Below are positions 6,310 to 8,830 of a stretch of 8,830 nucleotides of DNA, piece after piece. The notes beneath the pieces are model-generated. The model saw nothing but the letters and a program-made list of their open reading frames with translations. It ran no database searches and was not told where the DNA came from. The stretch's first letter is position 1; each line of letters begins with the position of its first letter. This DNA comes from Bacteroidales bacterium Bact_23 (lineage in GTDB: Bacteria > Bacteroidota > Bacteroidia > Bacteroidales > Lentimicrobiaceae), in assembly GCA_001603685.1 (NCBI GenBank), contig LUZO01000298.1, forward strand, positions 1-8,830, in the 5' to 3' direction. The translations under genes were made by a program, and so were the position numbers.

Positions 6310-7863
6310 TTATTGTATAATAAGGCTGATGGTTCCGAGCCTGCGGTTTCCGTCGGGGCCGCTTGCAATAATATTTTCCAGCCAGATCCTTTCGCCCCTC
6401 TTACAGTTGGAGATAAAGGTCTGCATTTCCTGAGTCAGAACATTACCGGTTCCGGGGCGCTCGTATGTATCGCCTCCACGAACTCCGACAAAAGTGAATG
6501 ACTTGATTTCAAAAGTCAGATCGAAATCAAAATCATCCGGCATTCTGGGGATAATTGCTCTTGCTGCAAGCAGCAGGTTTTTAGCAACCGGGCCTCCATC
6601 GGTATTGGCGATATAGGCTTTCGGGTCGGGAACGCGCTTGATTCTGAATTCAGCCGATCCCATTTTGCGCTGAGTCCTGCCATCGTTGTGTACAACCGAG
6701 ATGGTTGCCTTCTGTCCCTGAGGAACGCGGGCTATCCATGAATTACCTTCGCGGCGGATGGTACCCGAACTAATGGTAGGCTGAATCTGTGATTCCGGAA
6801 TACCAGATGCGGCAATAGAAATCGGGTTGTCAACGTTGGCGTAAAGAACGTTCATCTTGGTAGGTGCAACGGTAAGCGAGGGAGTCATTACAAAGTAGTC
6901 GCTTTCAAAAGGATACTCCTTCATTTCTCCGTCGGGTCCTGCAACCTTAATGGTTCCGCGGTATGACTGCAAACCGGTTGCTCCGGCAGTTACAGTATAT
7001 TTTGCAACACCGCCTGAAGCAGGGATAACGCGGCCACCAATGGTAACCTCAGGATTCTGTTTCGAGTCAAGTGCAGCAACCATAATCTCCGCTTCGTAGG
7101 TATCGCCCTGGAAAACCAGTTTTGAATTGGGAATTACCCTTGGCTGAACCATATCGAATTTATAGTCTTCAGCCGAAATGGCGCCATACAGAAGTGTACC
7201 AACCTCAATCTCAACATTGCGCACATCGGCAATCAGTTTATTGAGGAAAGTAACGTTTGCAGCCAGAATGGTATGGTAGAAGTTGTGCTGTTCCCAGTTT
7301 TGCTTGTTACCGTTGGCATCCTTGTAAGGGCCTTCGGTATCCATACCAAGTTTCAGATTGCGGTGTTTCTCATCGAGCAGGTTCAGAACATTGCTCTTGT
7401 AAGTTTCGATTTTCTGCCTCAGTTCACCTGCTTTTCCACCGGAGCCATCCTGAGATCCGCCGAAAAAGTAATGGGTTGACTCATCGTACTTGTCCTTGGC
7501 CTCAATATCTGACAGTGGAGTTGTTTTGGCTTCTTCAATGGTGATTCTGTCCTCTTTCGATATGATATTCCATTTAATATCCTCGATGTATGCGATCAGT
7601 TCTTCCGACAGATTCCTCACCTCCTTAGCCTTATCCCAGAAAGGACCAACTTTTGATTCATTCATGAGATACTGCTGCTCAAACCTGCTGTATGTCTCGT
7701 CAACCTTACCTTTCAGATTTTCGTTGGTAGTCTCCATACTGTTATTCACAGATACGAAAGCCTGAATAATCTCAACCGACACATTAAGAGCAAGCAGAGC
7801 AGTCAACACCAGGTACATCATCGCGATCATTTTTTGTCGCGGTGTTTCCTTGTAACCAGCCAT
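6310..7863 (-). CDS. gldM: T9SS / gliding motor shaft GldM (PorM)
   Basis: GldM is the long periplasm-spanning part of the T9SS motor. Its single N-terminal membrane helix sits inside the GldL ring, and its periplasmic domains reach the GldK/GldN ring. The 517-residue product is very close to the family length. The N-terminus ETPRQKMIAMMYLVLTALLA is the highly conserved family start, with the membrane helix at about 11-36 and Arg9 just before it. A helical D1 domain follows (about 37-224, including EQHNFYHTILAANVTFLNKL), then three beta-rich domains: D2 at about 225-319 (starting after GTLLYGA, with QPRVIPNSKLVFQGDTYEA), D3 at about 320-405 (MTPSLTVAPTKMNVLY) and D4 at about 406-517 (FRIKRVPDPKAYI, ending GTISLIIQ). 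It lies 53 bases after gldL with no promoter or terminator visible between, so the two are probably co-transcribed. The ATG at 7863 fits the conserved start. Translation appears not to use a Shine-Dalgarno sequence. Confidence 0.97.
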   Translation of the reverse strand: MAGYKETPRQKMIAMMYLVLTALLALNVSVEIIQAFVSVNNSMETTNENLKGKVDETYSRFEQQYLMNESKVGPFWDKAKEVRNLSEELIAYIEDIKWNIISKEDRITIEEAKTTPLSDIEAKDKYDESTHYFFGGSQDGSGGKAGELRQKIETYKSNVLNLLDEKHRNLKLGMDTEGPYKDANGNKQNWEQHNFYHTILAANVTFLNKLIADVRNVEIEVGTLLYGAISAEDYKFDMVQPRVIPNSKLVFQGDTYEAEIMVAALDSKQNPEVTIGGRVIPASGGVAKYTVTAGATGLQSYRGTIKVAGPDGEMKEYPFESDYFVMTPSLTVAPTKMNVLYANVDNPISIAASGIPESQIQPTISSGTIRREGNSWIARVPQGQKATISVVHNDGRTQRKMGSAEFRIKRVPDPKAYIANTDGGPVAKNLLLAARAIIPRMPDDFDFDLTFEIKSFTFVGVRGGDTYERPGTGNVLTQEMQTFISNCKRGERIWLENIIASGPDGNRRLGTISLIIQ

Positions 7864-7916
7864 ATTAAAATTTTATCTTGTATTGTTAAAAATCAGTTTA
7901 GTACCAGTAGCAATGA

Positions 7917-8768
7917 TTATTTTACATTCATTGCAGCAAGCATATTGCCATACACATTATTCAGAGCGGCAACTTTCTTGGTCAGGTTGTCCATCTCCGT
8001 TCTGTAACGGCTCATATCCTCACTTGAACCACTGATGGTTGAAAGATACTGGTTAATGCTGGCGTGCAGTTTGCTTGTATCTTCGAGATGCGTATTGGAG
8101 TTCTTCAGCTGAAGTTCATATACTGCATTAAGAGCTGCAAGGTTGCTTCCCATTTTCTGCAGTTGCTCGCTGTAGTTTTTGTTATCCATTCCGGATAAGT
8201 CAAACTTCTCAACCGTTTTGGCGAGATTCTGGGCACTCTGCTGATAGGTAGCTGCAAACTGGCTGGTTGACTCATTGGCTTTGGCAACTGTAAGAGAGAG
8301 ATCGTTTACCGATTTTGCAGCATTAGAAAGATGCTTTGAATAGTCGTTGGTGGCAACGGCTGCACTTGACAGATCAGCAATTTTGCTGGCATTCTCGCTA
8401 AGGTTACGCAAACCGTTACCAAGGCTTTGAATCAATTCCGGACCGATTTTTGCTTTTTCAAGCATATTATCAAGTTCCTGGGTAGGGGTTTTCTTATTTA
8501 CTTCAGCCGATTTACCACTTCCATGGTACATTCCTGCCAGTTCAGGATATACAAGGCTCCAGTCGGGCTCAACATGCGGTGGTTCGAAAGCCGAAAAGAA
8601 GAAAATGAGTGCTTCAGTACCAAGTCCGGCAATCAGCATAATGTTGGCGCCGGGATAGTGGTTGATTTTAAAAAGAGCTCCAAGGATTACGACAGCAGCT
8701 CCCCATCCATAAAGTTTTGCCATGAAGTTCCTGAAACCTCTTCCTCTTACTAAATTGTTCAATCCCAT
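7917..8768 (-). CDS. gldL: T9SS / gliding motor stator GldL (PorL)
   Basis: GldL forms the inner-membrane ring that couples proton flow to movement of GldM. The 283-residue product starts with the typical GRGFRNFMAKLYGWGAAVV stretch. It has two membrane helices at about 19-35 and 41-61, joined by the short loop NHYPG, and ends the membrane part with FFFSAFEPP. Glu52 within the second helix (GLGTEALIFFF) corresponds by motif to the conserved glutamate implicated in proton use (Glu49 in Flavobacterium johnsoniae, from memory). Lys34 and His37 near the first helix are further candidate charged residues. After a linker (65-95) the cytoplasmic tail is alanine-, serine- and asparagine-rich, predicted coiled coil, and carries a 56-residue repeat from 143 to the end. 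The length lies between shorter flavobacterial and longer Porphyromonas forms, as I recall them. Only 62 bases of upstream sequence are available; gldK would be expected beyond the edge. Confidence 0.96.
   Translation of the reverse strand: MGLNNLVRGRGFRNFMAKLYGWGAAVVILGALFKINHYPGANIMLIAGLGTEALIFFFSAFEPPHVEPDWSLVYPELAGMYHGSGKSAEVNKKTPTQELDNMLEKAKIGPELIQSLGNGLRNLSENASKIADLSSAAVATNDYSKHLSNAAKSVNDLSLTVAKANESTSQFAATYQQSAQNLAKTVEKFDLSGMDNKNYSEQLQKMGSNLAALNAVYELQLKNSNTHLEDTSKLHASINQYLSTISGSSEDMSRYRTEMDNLTKKVAALNNVYGNMLAAMNVK
7920..8342 (-). repeat. 56-residue repeat in the GldL cytoplasmic tail
   Basis: Three units begin with tyrosine at residues 143 (YSKHLSNAAKSVNDL), 199 (YSEQLQKMGSNLAALNAVY) and 255 (YRTEMDNLTKKVAALNNVY). 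The spacing is exactly 56 residues, equal to eight heptads. The last two share AALN-x-VY at the same offset, while the first shares Y-S, the L at position 5, V/L at 12 and L at 15. The third unit is cut short at 29 residues by the stop codon. The repeat is visible at protein level; nucleotide identity has faded. Confidence 0.6.
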
Positions 8769-8830
8769 GATTAGTAGTGTGTTTAATTTGTTGAGTGATT
8801 AAAGTTTACTATTAATAAATAAGTTGCGGG
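8769..8830. other. Upstream leader of gldL, truncated by the window edge
   Basis: This AT-rich 62-base stretch precedes gldL. I see no exact TAnnTTTG element, terminator or end of an upstream reading frame that I could defend. The usual gldK-gldL-gldM-gldN order predicts the 3' end of gldK a little further right. Confidence 0.4.

Noticed and set aside
8769..8830. Possible promoter directly upstream of gldL
   Set aside because: The AT-rich stretch has TAAACTTT-like sequence but no proper TAnnTTTG, and the gene is normally co-transcribed from gldK upstream.
1..8830. Insertion sequences, phage, CRISPR arrays, toxin-antitoxin or defence genes
   Set aside because: No transposase, integrase, long terminal inverted repeats, regularly spaced direct repeats or paired small genes were found. 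The five full-length genes are conserved core genes of the phylum.

Overview
The window comes from a Bacteroidota (Bacteroidetes) chromosome, most likely a Bacteroidales-type lineage; the genus cannot be told from sequence alone. Three things support this. There is a run of type IX secretion system (T9SS) motor genes, gldL, gldM and gldN, which are known only from this phylum. Leaders lack Shine-Dalgarno sequences. Three start regions carry exact matches to the Bacteroidota -7 promoter element TAnnTTTG. Base composition is near-balanced. Every gene I can support lies on the minus strand, so transcription runs from high to low coordinates.

Layout in the direction of transcription: (1) gldL (8768-7917), gldM (7863-6310) and gldN (6175-5318) form the T9SS / gliding motor cluster. 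gldK, the usual upstream partner, would lie beyond the right edge. A strong intrinsic terminator at 5264-5297 closes the cluster. (2) recG (5209-3113), the branch-migrating DNA helicase, has its own -7 element at 5235-5242, and its -33 region falls inside the T-tract of that terminator. (3) pheT (2936-471), the phenylalanyl-tRNA synthetase beta subunit, has its own -7 element at 2958-2965; pheS is not adjacent. A GC-rich hairpin at 416-440 follows it. (4) A 434-base gap (37-470) contains nested palindromes, inverted repeats and, near its far end, the best promoter in the window (78-109). That promoter drives a gene of which only the first 12 codons (36-1) are visible; they look like the start of a signal peptide.

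How the genes work together: GldL and GldM form the proton-driven inner-membrane motor. GldM spans the periplasm and passes torque to the GldK/GldN ring at the outer membrane, energising protein export and, in some species, gliding. recG and pheT are housekeeping genes that appear to be separate transcription units rather than part of the T9SS operon.

No mobile element, CRISPR array, rRNA or tRNA was seen, and no clearly undescribed system. The observations most worth a second look are an exact 56-residue (8-heptad) repeat in the GldL cytoplasmic tail, the interlocked terminator/promoter between gldN and recG, the structured gldM-gldN leader, and the palindrome-rich gap upstream of the truncated left-edge gene.
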